A DNA stretch of 32,800 nt from Methylocystaceae bacterium (GTDB lineage Bacteria > Pseudomonadota > Alphaproteobacteria > Rhodospirillales > Terasakiellaceae), in NCBI GenBank assembly GCA_013373265.1, contig JABXIC010000031.1:1-32800 (forward strand), given 5' to 3'. This document shows, in pieces, positions 15,620 through 23,413 of this stretch (position 1 is its first letter; every line of letters begins with the position of its first letter). The notes under the pieces were generated by a model that did no database searches, was not told the DNA's origin, and worked only from the letters and a program-made list of their open reading frames with translations. Made by a program: the position numbers and the translations under genes.

Positions 15620-16291
15620 CTAACTATAAAGTTTGACAATTTTGTGCGGAGATATTCCCAAGAAATAAAGCGCTAAACAAGTGATATTGCGCAAACTGCG
15701 GCGCACATATCCTTCTTTGCGATACCTGATAGCTGAAGTCACCGCGCGTGCCGCAAGGGGGGAGAGACGTTTTTTACCAATGCGGCGCACGATATCCACA
15801 TCTTCCATCAAGGGGATATCACGAAAGCCCCCCACCTGCGTATAAAGTTCTCGATTAATCAGGAGACCCTGATCCCCATAGGGCAACCCCAGCAAGCGAC
15901 AGCGCCAGGATACTATTTTTTCAAGACGCTTTGCGGGCTCATCCTCATCATCCAAGGCAAAGGTAAAATACCCTGCCCGCTCACCCATCGCTTGATTGGC
16001 AATGAAGGTGCTGACTTCCACACCCCATTCCGGTGGCAACAACGTATCGCTATGTAAAAACAGCAACCAATCCCCAATAGCTTCTTCCGCACCAGCTTTT
16101 AACTGTTGCCCGCGCCCCTTGCCCGTAACCACAAAACGCGCGCCCATGTCCATAGCAACATCACGGGTATCATCGCTTGAGCCTGCATCAACGACGATAA
16201 TCTCACGCGCATAAGGGGGCGGCACTAAAGAGTCAATTGTGTGCTTTAAAGTATTTGCGCTGTTGTAGGTCGGGATAACAATGCTTAACAT
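15620..16291 (-). CDS. GT2-type glycosyltransferase, TIGR04283 (rSAM/selenodomain-associated transferase 2)
   Basis: The product is a 223-residue single-domain GT-A enzyme. It opens with MLSIVIPTYNSANTLKHTI, carries VVDAGSSDDT (nucleotide site), the GKGRGQQLKAGA stretch typical of TIGR04283, and FLHSDTLLPP as the D-x-D-equivalent. A weakly hydrophobic C-terminus (ITCLALYFLGISPHKIVKL) may touch the membrane. The acceptor is unknown. It forms a two-gene operon with the downstream DUF2064 gene, 8 nt apart. With the neighbouring GT4, phosphoesterase and lipid-kinase genes it completes a five-gene lipid and sugar block, suggesting glycolipid synthesis by context only. The ATG at 16291 is preceded by a GGGGACC-like purine stretch on the minus strand reading AAAGGTCCCCT. 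Confidence 0.83.
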   Translation of the reverse strand: MLSIVIPTYNSANTLKHTIDSLVPPPYAREIIVVDAGSSDDTRDVAMDMGARFVVTGKGRGQQLKAGAEEAIGDWLLFLHSDTLLPPEWGVEVSTFIANQAMGERAGYFTFALDDEDEPAKRLEKIVSWRCRLLGLPYGDQGLLINRELYTQVGGFRDIPLMEDVDIVRRIGKKRLSPLAARAVTSAIRYRKEGYVRRSLRNITCLALYFLGISPHKIVKLYS

Positions 16292-16379
16292 AGGGGACCT
16301 TTACTTTTGCACACGCTGACATTGAACCATACCAGAAGAGATTTAGTGTGATGTGAGCGAGAACACATGTGGACAAATT

Positions 16380-16991
16380 ATGCCAGATTTTACTTTAGAA
16401 AACGAGCATCATGGTTTTATTTGCGGCGTGGATGAAGCCGGACGCGGCCCTTGGGCCGGGCCCGTCACCGCAGCGGCTGTTATATTCGATCAATCCCGCC
16501 TATCGCCACAACTGGCACAGGACTTAAATGATTCCAAAAAACTGTCCGCCAAAAAGCGCGAAGGATTATTCGATCAAATCAAGGCCGAAAGTATCTGGGC
16601 CGTTGGACAAGCCAATGTCGAAGAAATCGACGAACTAAACATTTTACAAGCCACCTTTCTGGCCATGCGTCGTGCCGTACAGGGATTATCCCAAAAACCC
16701 GATTATGTGTTGATAGACGGCAACAAAATGCCCCCTGATCTTGGCATCCCCGGCAACCCAGTCGTCAAAGGCGATGGACTTTCCTGTTCCATCGCCGCAG
16801 CGTCCATCATCGCCAAAGTCACACGCGACCATGAAATGGCCGCCCTTGCCCAAAAATATCCCGGTTATGGTTGGGAGAAAAACGCCGGCTACGGCGTGAA
16901 ACTCCATCAAGAAGGTCTCGCCACCTTGGGCATCACGCCACATCACAGAAAAAGCTTCAAGCCGATTAAAAAGATTTTGGGGATTGAATAG
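16380..16991 (+). CDS. rnhB: Ribonuclease HII
   Basis: The product is 203 residues of RNase HII, which nicks the RNA strand of RNA/DNA hybrids and starts removal of misincorporated ribonucleotides. The first catalytic aspartate is Asp18 in GVDEAGRGPWAGPV. Also present are the LNDSKKLSAKKRE block, YVLIDGNKMP, the KGDGLSCSIAAASIIAKVTRD signature and the C-terminal YPGYGWEKNAGYG and HHRKSFKPI motifs. All active-site acids are there. I chose the ATG at 16380 because MPDFTLE resembles the usual alphaproteobacterial start. A GTG at 16353 would add nine residues. It is a lone plus-strand gene between the minus-strand glycosyltransferases and the aap operon, ending at a hairpin terminator shared with aapP. 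Confidence 0.93.
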   Translation: MPDFTLENEHHGFICGVDEAGRGPWAGPVTAAAVIFDQSRLSPQLAQDLNDSKKLSAKKREGLFDQIKAESIWAVGQANVEEIDELNILQATFLAMRRAVQGLSQKPDYVLIDGNKMPPDLGIPGNPVVKGDGLSCSIAAASIIAKVTRDHEMAALAQKYPGYGWEKNAGYGVKLHQEGLATLGITPHHRKSFKPIKKILGIE

Positions 16992-16999
16992 ACAAAAAG

Positions 17000-17025
17000 A
17001 AAGGCCCGCACGCAAGCGGACCTTT
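17000..17025 (-). terminator. Intrinsic terminator of the aap operon, shared with rnhB
   Basis: The arms at 17000-17009 and 17016-17025 form a 10-bp stem around a 6-nt loop. On the minus strand the single mismatch becomes a G-U wobble and the stem is followed by TTTCTTTTTG, so it works best for aapP. On the plus strand, for rnhB, the stem has a C-A mismatch and only a weak T-rich tail. Confidence 0.75.
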
Positions 17026-17042
17026 CCATTCATTTAATGCTC

Positions 17043-17867
17043 TTAGTGCCCGATAATCTGGCTCAAGAACTCTTGTGTGCGGGCTTCCTGCGGATTATTG
17101 AAGAACTCATGCGGTTCGTTTTCTTCAATAATTTGGCCCGCAGCCATAAAGATCACCCGGTCGGCGACTGTTTTGGCAAAGCCCATTTCGTGCGTTACAC
17201 ACAACATGGTCATGCCTTCTTCAGCCAACTGTACCATCGTATCCAGCACCTCTTTGATCATTTCAGGATCAAGGGCAGAGGTCGGTTCATCAAACAACAT
17301 GATTTTGGGTTCCATGCACAAAGAGCGCGCAATCGCCACACGTTGTTGTTGACCACCGGAAAGCTGACCCGGATATTTATTGGCCTGTTCCGGAATTTTC
17401 ACGCGCTCAAGATATGCCATGGCACGTTCTTCAGCTTGTTTGCGTGGTTCTTTACGGACCCACATCGGAGCCAGCACGCAGTTTTCCAAAATGGTCAAAT
17501 GCGGGAACAGGTTGAAATGTTGGAAACACATGCCGACTTCACGACGCACCGCATCAATGTTTTTCAAGTCATTTGTCAGTTCCACACCATCAACGATGAT
17601 CTGGCCCGTCTGGTGTTCTTCCAAGCGGTTGATACAACGGATCATGGTTGATTTACCGGAGCCCGAAGGCCCGCAAATCACAATCCGTTCCCCTTTATGA
17701 ACATTCAGGTTGATGTCACGCAAAACGTGAAAATCACCATACCATTTGTTCATGCCGATCAATTTAATGACATAATCAGGGTCAACATCATGGTTGAGTT
17801 TATCGTGATTGGCGCGGAGTTCCGCTTCCGTCACGGTATCTGTAATAGCATCAGGATCTTTCGTCAT
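17043..17867 (-). CDS. aapP: General L-amino acid ABC transporter ATPase
   Basis: The product is a 274-residue ABC ATPase. Walker [10 protein letters not shown] is at about 72-80, the signature [15 protein letters not shown] at about 168-182, Walker [14 protein letters not shown] at about 189-201 and the H-loop CVTHEM at about 222-227. The acidic N-terminal extension of about 35 residues before the first strand is usual for AapP. It powers import of polar amino acids through AapQ-AapM with AapJ as the periplasmic receptor. The ATG has a good AGAGGA ribosome site and lies 9 nt after aapM. It is the last gene of the operon, followed by the hairpin terminator. Confidence 0.93.
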   Translation of the reverse strand: MTKDPDAITDTVTEAELRANHDKLNHDVDPDYVIKLIGMNKWYGDFHVLRDINLNVHKGERIVICGPSGSGKSTMIRCINRLEEHQTGQIIVDGVELTNDLKNIDAVRREVGMCFQHFNLFPHLTILENCVLAPMWVRKEPRKQAEERAMAYLERVKIPEQANKYPGQLSGGQQQRVAIARSLCMEPKIMLFDEPTSALDPEMIKEVLDTMVQLAEEGMTMLCVTHEMGFAKTVADRVIFMAAGQIIEENEPHEFFNNPQEARTQEFLSQIIGH

Positions 17868-17876
17868 CTTATCCTC

Positions 17877-18977
17877 TTAGCGTTTGTGTCCGGTGTGAAG
17901 TTTGCGCTCCAGTGCTTGGCTGTATTTGGACATGCCAAAACAGAAAACCCAGAAACAGAACGCTGCAAAAACATAGCCTTCCGCTGCCACACCCCGCCAA
18001 GCAGGGTCAACAATGGAGGATTGAACAGTCGCAAGAATGTCCAACAGGCCAATAATCAATACCAATGTGGTGTCTTTAAACAGGGCAATGAACGTATTCA
18101 CAATGCCCGGAATAACCAGCTTTAACGCCTGAGGCAAAACGATAAGCCCCATAGAACGCCAATAGCCTAACCCCAACGCCGCAGCCGCTTCAACCTGCCC
18201 TTTCGGGATGGCTTGAAGACCGCCACGAATAACTTCCGCCATATAAGCGGATTGGAACATGGTAATCCCGATCAAAGCACGGAGCAGCTTTTGGAAGTCC
18301 CAGCCATCGGGCAGGAACAACGGCAACATAACCGATGCCATAAATAAGACCGAGATCAGCGGCACACCGCGCCACAGCTCAATAAAGGCCACACACACCA
18401 TCCGTACCGTCGGCATTTCAGAGCGTCGTCCCAAGGCCAAGATCACTCCAAAGGGCAAAGCCGCCACAATCCCGACATAAGACAGGACCAACGTCAGCAT
18501 CAAGCCACCCCATTGATGTGTTTCCACAGGGGGAAGACCAAGGACGCCACCAATCAACAACGTACCGACAATAAGCGGCAAAAGGGTCACACTGGCAACG
18601 CCAAGCCACATTTTATACGGAAATTTATCGAAGAACTGCGGGACAACCGCAATTGCCAATAACAGGAAGCTCAAATCAACCCGCCATCTTTCGGCTTCAG
18701 CATAGAAACCATAGATGAAGAAATTAAGTCGCACCTTAATAAAGACCCAGCAGGCCCCTGTTCCGGTACAAGCATCCACATTATCGCCGGCAAAGTTCGC
18801 GTCAAAGAAAGCCCAGCTAAATATTGGCGGAATAATATTCCACAATAAATAGATCGTCAAAAGAGACAGAATGGTGCTTAAGGGCGAGTTGAAAAGATTA
18901 TCACGCACCCATGCAATCGGACCGGAGGTCGATACGGGTGGTGGCAGTGCTTCTTTTTCTACATATTTTCCCATCAT
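17877..18977 (-). CDS. aapM: General L-amino acid ABC transporter permease AapM
   Basis: The product is a 366-residue inner-membrane permease of the HisM/GlnP type. It has an N-terminal soluble segment, several early hydrophobic helices with an intervening loop containing two cysteines (DACTGTGACW), and a C-terminal permease core with the EAA-type motif EAAAALGLGYWRSMGLIVLPQAL that docks onto the ATPase. The length of about 370-380 with extra N-terminal helices separates AapM from ordinary 220-residue polar amino acid permeases. ATG 18977 shares one base with the aapQ stop (TGATG) and has AAGGAG 5 nt away. An adjacent ATG (18974) is an equal candidate. Translational coupling with aapQ is likely. 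Confidence 0.9.
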   Translation of the reverse strand: MMGKYVEKEALPPPVSTSGPIAWVRDNLFNSPLSTILSLLTIYLLWNIIPPIFSWAFFDANFAGDNVDACTGTGACWVFIKVRLNFFIYGFYAEAERWRVDLSFLLLAIAVVPQFFDKFPYKMWLGVASVTLLPLIVGTLLIGGVLGLPPVETHQWGGLMLTLVLSYVGIVAALPFGVILALGRRSEMPTVRMVCVAFIELWRGVPLISVLFMASVMLPLFLPDGWDFQKLLRALIGITMFQSAYMAEVIRGGLQAIPKGQVEAAAALGLGYWRSMGLIVLPQALKLVIPGIVNTFIALFKDTTLVLIIGLLDILATVQSSIVDPAWRGVAAEGYVFAAFCFWVFCFGMSKYSQALERKLHTGHKR

Positions 18978-20170
18978 CAACGCTCCTTCAATGCCATGGA
19001 TTTATTGTACCAGTTCATAAAGAATGACAGAGTCAAACTGATCACCAGATACACACCCATCGTCATCGCCACAATCTCAACAGCCTGACCGGTTTGGTTC
19101 AAGGTCGTGCCCATGAAGACACTCACGATATCCGGATATCCGATCGCCGTTGCCAGAGAAGAGTTTTTGGCAAGGTTGAGATATTGGCTGGTCAATGGCG
19201 GGATCACAACGCGCATGGCTTGTGGAATAATAATCAGACGTAACGCGACAGAACGACGTATCCCCAAAGCCGCTGCTGCTTCTGTTTGCCCATGAGCAAC
19301 AGATTGAATGCCCGCACGCACGATTTCGGCAATAAAGGATGCCGTATAGGTCGTCAGCGCCAACAACAAAGCAATCAATTCAGGAATGACACGTACACCG
19401 CCTTTAAAGTTAAAGCCTTTCAGTTCTGGCATTTCCCAAGTTAACGGGGCGCCAAGAATAAAATACGTAATTATAGGCAGACCGATTATCAGTCCGAGAC
19501 TTGCATATAAAACCGGGAATTGTTGTCCGGTTGCTTCTTGACGTTTACGCGCCCATTTCACCATGAAAATGGAACCGATAATACCAAGAAAAAAGATAAC
19601 AATGACCGCACCCAATCCATCACCCGCAATCGGAGCGGGGACATAGAGACCACGGTTATTGGCAAAAACAGCCGATGCAAAGTCAATACTTTGGCGCGGG
19701 CTGGGCAGGGGCTGCAAAACAGCAAAATACCAGAAAAAGATTTGCAGCAATAAAGGAATATTACGCAGCGTTTCTACGTAAACACTGGCGACCTTCGCGA
19801 CCAGCCAGTTTTTAGAGAGACGGGCAATCCCGATGATAAAGCCTAAAATAGTTGCAAAGAAAATGCCGAGCCCGGCAACAAGGACCGTATTCAAAAGACC
19901 GACAACAAAGGTACGTCCATAAGTATCGTTCGAACTATACGGGATCAGGCTCATAAGAATTTCAAAGCCTGCCGGATTTTGTAAAAAGTCAAAACCCGTT
20001 GTAATGCCCCGGCTTTCCATATTGTGCAGGGTGTTTTGGAAAATAACCCACCCAAACCAGACAAGGAAAGCAATTAAGAGGGTCTGAAAGATATAACCGC
20101 GCACCTGCGGATCGTTCAAAGCCGAGGACTTACGTTTGGGCTCGGTGGCGATGTCTTTATTCGTCGACAT
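18977..20170 (-). CDS. aapQ: General L-amino acid ABC transporter permease AapQ
   Basis: The product is a 397-residue membrane permease partnering AapM. After a charged N-terminus comes a membrane helix (FQTLLIAFLVWFGWVIFQNTL), the loop 'NPAGFEILMSLIPYSSNDTYGR' characteristic of AapQ, further helices and the EAA-type loop TEAAAALGIRRSVALRLIIIPQAMRVVIPP that contacts AapP. I chose the ATG at 20170, which has GGAG 7 nt upstream; a GTG two codons earlier is in frame. The start is 114 nt downstream of the aapJ stop, a gap that holds a strong hairpin. Expression is therefore likely reduced relative to aapJ by partial termination or 3'-end processing. Confidence 0.92.
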   Translation of the reverse strand: MSTNKDIATEPKRKSSALNDPQVRGYIFQTLLIAFLVWFGWVIFQNTLHNMESRGITTGFDFLQNPAGFEILMSLIPYSSNDTYGRTFVVGLLNTVLVAGLGIFFATILGFIIGIARLSKNWLVAKVASVYVETLRNIPLLLQIFFWYFAVLQPLPSPRQSIDFASAVFANNRGLYVPAPIAGDGLGAVIVIFFLGIIGSIFMVKWARKRQEATGQQFPVLYASLGLIIGLPIITYFILGAPLTWEMPELKGFNFKGGVRVIPELIALLLALTTYTASFIAEIVRAGIQSVAHGQTEAAAALGIRRSVALRLIIIPQAMRVVIPPLTSQYLNLAKNSSLATAIGYPDIVSVFMGTTLNQTGQAVEIVAMTMGVYLVISLTLSFFMNWYNKSMALKER

Positions 20171-20201
20171 GAGCACACTCCAAACTTAGTGATGAAAAGA
20201 A

Positions 20202-20251
20202 AAATGAGTGTGCCTCAAACGAAGTCGTCCCCGTAAAAAACACACTCATTT
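20202..20251 (-). terminator. Hairpin between aapJ and aapQ, attenuator or mRNA 3'-end stabiliser
   Basis: AAATGAGTGTG (20202-20212) and CACACTCATTT (20241-20251) are perfect 11-bp complements around a 28-nt loop. On the minus strand, the direction of the operon, the second arm runs into TTTTTCTTTTC. That makes it a plausible leaky terminator after aapJ. Binding-protein genes of ABC operons commonly have such a structure so that more receptor than permease is made. Confidence 0.65.
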
Positions 20252-20284
20252 ATTACCTAACAGATCATAAATCCGTCATAGCTC

Positions 20285-21304
20285 TTAGCGAAGCGGCGGT
20301 GCATATTGCAAGCCACCTTTTGTCCACAAAGCGTTCAAGCCACGTGAGATTTGCAACGGCGTTTTCGGACCAACGTTACGGTCAAACATTTCGCCATAGT
20401 TACCAACCTGTTTGATGGCTTCATAAGCCCAGTTCGCACCCAGCCCCAGTTTTGCACCAGCGTCCCCGCTTGTACCCAACAGGCGTTGTACGTTCGGGTT
20501 TTCGCTTTTCAGCATTGTGTCAACATTTGCAGATGTCACACCAAGTTCTTCAGCGTTGATTTGTGCAAACAATGTCCATTTAACAATGTTGAACCATGCA
20601 TCGTCGCCTTGACGAACAAGCGGACCAAGCGGTTCTTTAGAAATAACTTCCGGCAGAACTTCAGCTTTGCTCGGATCGTCCAGTTTAGAACGAAGCGCAT
20701 AAAGTTGTGATTGGTCAGATGTCAAGATGTCGCAACGACCAGAAGCGAAACCAGAAACCGTTTGATCAGATGTGTCATAGACAACCGGGCTGAATTTCAT
20801 ACCATTCAGTTTGAAGTAATCAGCAAGGTTCAATTCCGTTGTTGTACCAGCTTGGATACAAACAGATGCGCCATCAAGTTCCAAAGCAGACTTAACGCCC
20901 AATGCTTTTTGAACCATGAAGCCTTGACCATCATAATAGTTTACGCCCGTAAAGTTTACGCCCAAAGACGTATCACGTGTGTGTGTCCAAGTCGTGTTAC
21001 GTGACAAAACGTCGATCTCACCGGATTGCAAAGCAGTGAAACGCTCTTTGGCAGTCAACGGTGTAAATTTAACTTTTTTCGCATCACCCAAGACAGCCGC
21101 TGCAATTGCGCGGCAGGTGTCTACGTCAAGTCCAGTCCAGTTACCTTTGTCATCCGGCAGTGAAAAGCCAGGAAGGCCAGTAGATACACCACACAGCAGT
21201 TCACCGCGCGCTTTCACGTCGTCAAGTGTACCAGCCATTGCTGCAGTCGCTGAAACGGCTGTAGCTACAAGCGCACCAGTCAGGACAGACATTCTTTTCT
21301 TCAT
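20285..21304 (-). CDS. aapJ: General L-amino acid ABC transporter periplasmic binding protein
   Basis: The product is a 339-residue exported receptor. A signal peptide of about 24 residues (MKKRMSV, hydrophobic core, SATAAMA cleavage) precedes GTLDDVKARGELLCGVSTGLPGFSLPDDKGNWTGLDVD, the start of an SBP_bac_3 fold. Two periplasmic cysteine pairs are possible (LLCGV with DTCRA; VCIQ with RCDIL). The length and the NVGPKTPLQISRGLNALWTKGGLQYAPPLR ending are AapJ-like. It binds a wide range of L-amino acids and delivers them to AapQMP. The ATG has GGGAG 9 nt upstream. It is the first gene of the operon, downstream of a long control region. A drop in expression after it is expected from the hairpin. 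Confidence 0.94.
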   Translation of the reverse strand: MKKRMSVLTGALVATAVSATAAMAGTLDDVKARGELLCGVSTGLPGFSLPDDKGNWTGLDVDTCRAIAAAVLGDAKKVKFTPLTAKERFTALQSGEIDVLSRNTTWTHTRDTSLGVNFTGVNYYDGQGFMVQKALGVKSALELDGASVCIQAGTTTELNLADYFKLNGMKFSPVVYDTSDQTVSGFASGRCDILTSDQSQLYALRSKLDDPSKAEVLPEVISKEPLGPLVRQGDDAWFNIVKWTLFAQINAEELGVTSANVDTMLKSENPNVQRLLGTSGDAGAKLGLGANWAYEAIKQVGNYGEMFDRNVGPKTPLQISRGLNALWTKGGLQYAPPLR

Positions 21305-21806
21305 TTTATAAATCTCCCGTAAATTGAAGAAGGACGAAAACCAAAGATCATTAGCAACCTTCGATATTCATATGTAGCACCAAAAAAATCCCTAACAGTT
21401 TTTAGAACATTTCATTCTTTGGCGTAAATTGTTCAAATTTAAACAAGTTCAAGACCTGCTTGTTGAATCATTTGTGCAAAAGAAACGAAAGGATAATTCC
21501 TTTTGCACATAGTTCAGCTTTACCGTTATTGAACTGAATGGCAAGACCAAATTAGCCAAAAAACCTAATTATTTGACCATTTGCTCAACATATCTGCGTA
21601 GTAGTGGGTATATATTTAGGCAAATGAATATAAAAAAGGCGTTATTGTGCGTTGCGACACAACAAATCGGTTATTTTTTGTGCGCTGCGTGCATAAAAAG
21701 TGACCAGTGGCAGAAAACCTCAATTTTTTTTATTTTTCTTGGATTTTTTGCCAATTTCATGCAAAAACGCCAAAGCACGTTTTACCTGACTGGAGAATCT
21801 AAAAAC
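21305..21806. promoter_or_regulatory. 502-nt divergent control region between aapJ and mtnP
   Basis: No gene fits here; the open frame reaching left of mtnP to 21573 lacks coding character. I see three short dyads in a row: AACAAG/CTTGTT (21442-21464), GTGCAAAAG/CTTTTGCAC (21474-21508, 9 bp, with a nested AAAGGA/TCCTTT) and AGTTCA/TGAACT (21511-21535). Nearer mtnP is a 12-nt near-direct repeat (TTGTGCGTTGCG at 21645, TTGTGCGCTGCG at 21678). It must hold the aapJ promoter on the minus strand and the mtnP promoter on the plus strand, but I could not place -35/-10 pairs with confidence. No sigma-54 site was found. Confidence 0.5.
21474..21508. repeat. Perfect 9-bp inverted repeat in the aapJ-mtnP gap
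   Basis: GTGCAAAAG (21474-21482) pairs with CTTTTGCAC (21500-21508) around 17 nt. The spacer itself contains half of an alternative 6-bp hairpin with a TAAT loop (AAAGGA/TCCTTT). It sits about 170 bp upstream of aapJ and 300 bp upstream of mtnP. It could be an operator or the core of a small structured RNA. Confidence 0.45.
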
Positions 21807-22682
21807 ATGAGCGAAACCATTATTGGCGTCATCGGCGGTAGCGGCCTCTACGATATTGATGGCCTGGAAAATACACGTTGGGAAAAAATAGACTCTCCAT
21901 TCGGCACGGTCTCAGATGAAATCTTTTTTGGCGAACTTGAAGGCGTCAAAATGCGATTTTTGCCCCGCCATGGCCGGGGGCACCGCATTTCCCCCAGTGA
22001 AGTCAATTACCGCGCCAATATCGATGCCCTTAAACGCACCGGCGTGACGGATATCATCTCGGTTTCGGCTTGCGGGTCCTTAAAAGAAGAATTACCACCG
22101 GGACATTTTGTTTTAGCCGATGATTATATTGACCGCACCTTTGCACGCGAAAAATCATTCTTCACTACAGGCTGCGTTGCCCATGTCGCCTTTGGCGAAC
22201 CTGTTTCGCGCCGTCTGGTTGATTGTTTGGAAGAAGCCTTAAAAGAAGTCGGCATCGACTACACCCGTGGCGGCACATATTTATGTATGGAAGGTCCGCA
22301 ATTTTCTACCAAAGCGGAATCAAACCTGTATCGCAGTTGGGGCTGTTCTGTCATTGGCATGACCAACATGCCCGAAGCAAAGCTCGCCCGCGAAGCTGAA
22401 ATGGGGTATGCCACCGTTGCAATGGTTACCGATTTTGACTGCTGGCACGAAGGTCATGACGATGTCACCGTAGAACAAATCATCAAGGTTCTGCTCAGCA
22501 ACGCCGATAAAGGCCGCGCCCTTGTGAAAGCCGCCGCCCCCAAAATCGCCGCCGCCCCACTGCCATGCCCAAGTGGGTGCCACACCGCCCTTGAATACGC
22601 CCTGATCACGGCACCAGAAGCACGCGACCCGGAACTTATCAAGAAACTGGATGCGGTCGCTGGCCGTGTGTTGCAGATGTAG
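21807..22682 (+). CDS. mtnP: 5'-methylthioadenosine phosphorylase
   Basis: The product is a 291-residue member of the PNP/MTAP family. It splits 5'-methylthioadenosine with phosphate into adenine and 5-methylthioribose 1-phosphate. IGVIGGSGLYDIDG (phosphate loop) opens the protein. FLPRHGRGHRISPSEVNYRANI, the MEGPQFSTKAESNLYRSWGCSVIGMTNMPEAKLAREAEM substrate block and the TDFDCWHEGHDDV segment, which marks MTA phosphorylases rather than purine nucleoside phosphorylases, follow in order. The ATG at 21807 has a TGGAGA site about 10 nt upstream; a longer in-frame extension to 21573 is not part of the family. It heads an apparent four-gene operon (unknown secreted protein, mtnA, aldolase) with gaps of 9, 8 and 1 nt. 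Confidence 0.93.
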   Translation: MSETIIGVIGGSGLYDIDGLENTRWEKIDSPFGTVSDEIFFGELEGVKMRFLPRHGRGHRISPSEVNYRANIDALKRTGVTDIISVSACGSLKEELPPGHFVLADDYIDRTFAREKSFFTTGCVAHVAFGEPVSRRLVDCLEEALKEVGIDYTRGGTYLCMEGPQFSTKAESNLYRSWGCSVIGMTNMPEAKLAREAEMGYATVAMVTDFDCWHEGHDDVTVEQIIKVLLSNADKGRALVKAAAPKIAAAPLPCPSGCHTALEYALITAPEARDPELIKKLDAVAGRVLQM

Positions 22683-22691
22683 GCCAATCTT

Positions 22692-23405
22692 ATGCAAAAA
22701 ACACTTATTTTATTCTTTGCGCTGCTTATGCCATGGACAGCCCATGCGATATCAACCCCTGAAACACCGCAAAAAGTCATATACGATGTTTTTGTCCAAA
22801 AAAACGGTGACTTTTTGATGCAAGATATTCTCTTTGATGCAGAAGGATTGGGAGAAACATTGAGACGAATAATCTGGCAACGCAAGGATGCCAGCCATTT
22901 TGTCCGCTTCAACTGTGAAATAAATCTCTCTACTAAAGAAAAATTACTTCTGCTTAAAGATTGGATTAACGCAAAATACATGACTGGTGCCATAAAGCAT
23001 GCCAAATGCGACCTGACACCCCCCTCTCAGAAAGAACTTAAACTGCACTCCCCCACTCAAGCACGCATGGTCAAAAGAACTATTACAAAACAAGAACGAC
23101 CTTTTGTTGGCAAATGGAAAGGTGAACGAAAAACCCCACTTGGTAAAATAGAATATGCTTGGGAGGTTGAACGTAAAAACGATGGTAGTTACAGCGCACA
23201 CTTTTTCACCCCTTTAGAGAACGGTCAAAAAGACACAATCCAAAAAAGTAACGGCTTCTGGTGGATTGAAAAGGGTCTATACTATGAAGTACAAGATAAT
23301 GGCATTCTAATGCCAGATATCTATCAATTTGATATTCAGGACCAAAAAATTTTTTATGATCAGCAATTCAATGCATACCAATTTACTGACTTCAGATACG
23401 AATAG
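22692..23405 (+). CDS. Secreted protein of unknown function inside the MTA salvage operon
   Basis: I do not recognise this 237-residue protein. It has a clear signal peptide ([19 protein letters not shown], cleavage near residue 19). The mature part is basic in the middle and acidic and aromatic at the end (many Tyr, Phe, Asp and Gln after residue 165). It holds two cysteines (about residues 77 and 103) that could form one disulfide. Repeating beta-type patterns such as [34 protein letters not shown] suggest a lipocalin-like or small beta-barrel fold, as inference only. Its base composition is visibly more AT-rich than its neighbours, consistent with transfer or relaxed selection. It lies 9 nt after mtnP and 8 nt before mtnA on the same strand, with a weak ribosome site, so it is transcribed with them. 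An exported protein is odd in a cytosolic salvage pathway. Confidence 0.7.
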   Translation: MQKTLILFFALLMPWTAHAISTPETPQKVIYDVFVQKNGDFLMQDILFDAEGLGETLRRIIWQRKDASHFVRFNCEINLSTKEKLLLLKDWINAKYMTGAIKHAKCDLTPPSQKELKLHSPTQARMVKRTITKQERPFVGKWKGERKTPLGKIEYAWEVERKNDGSYSAHFFTPLENGQKDTIQKSNGFWWIEKGLYYEVQDNGILMPDIYQFDIQDQKIFYDQQFNAYQFTDFRYE

Positions 23406-23413
23406 GTCTCCTC

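Noticed and set aside
17037-17651. 204-residue plus-strand open frame opposite aapP
   Set aside because: It is antisense to the ABC ATPase with all its motifs. The His/Phe-rich translation is typical of a reversed coding strand.
21412-21436. TTGGC...TTGTT resembling a sigma-54 promoter before mtnP
   Set aside because: The spacing between the GG and GC elements does not fit the -24/-12 rule, and no better site was found on either strand.
21573-21806. Extension of mtnP by 78 codons upstream
   Set aside because: MTA phosphorylases begin at IGVIGGSGLYDI. The extension is AT-rich, contains a chance hydrophobic stretch, and the inner ATG has the ribosome site.
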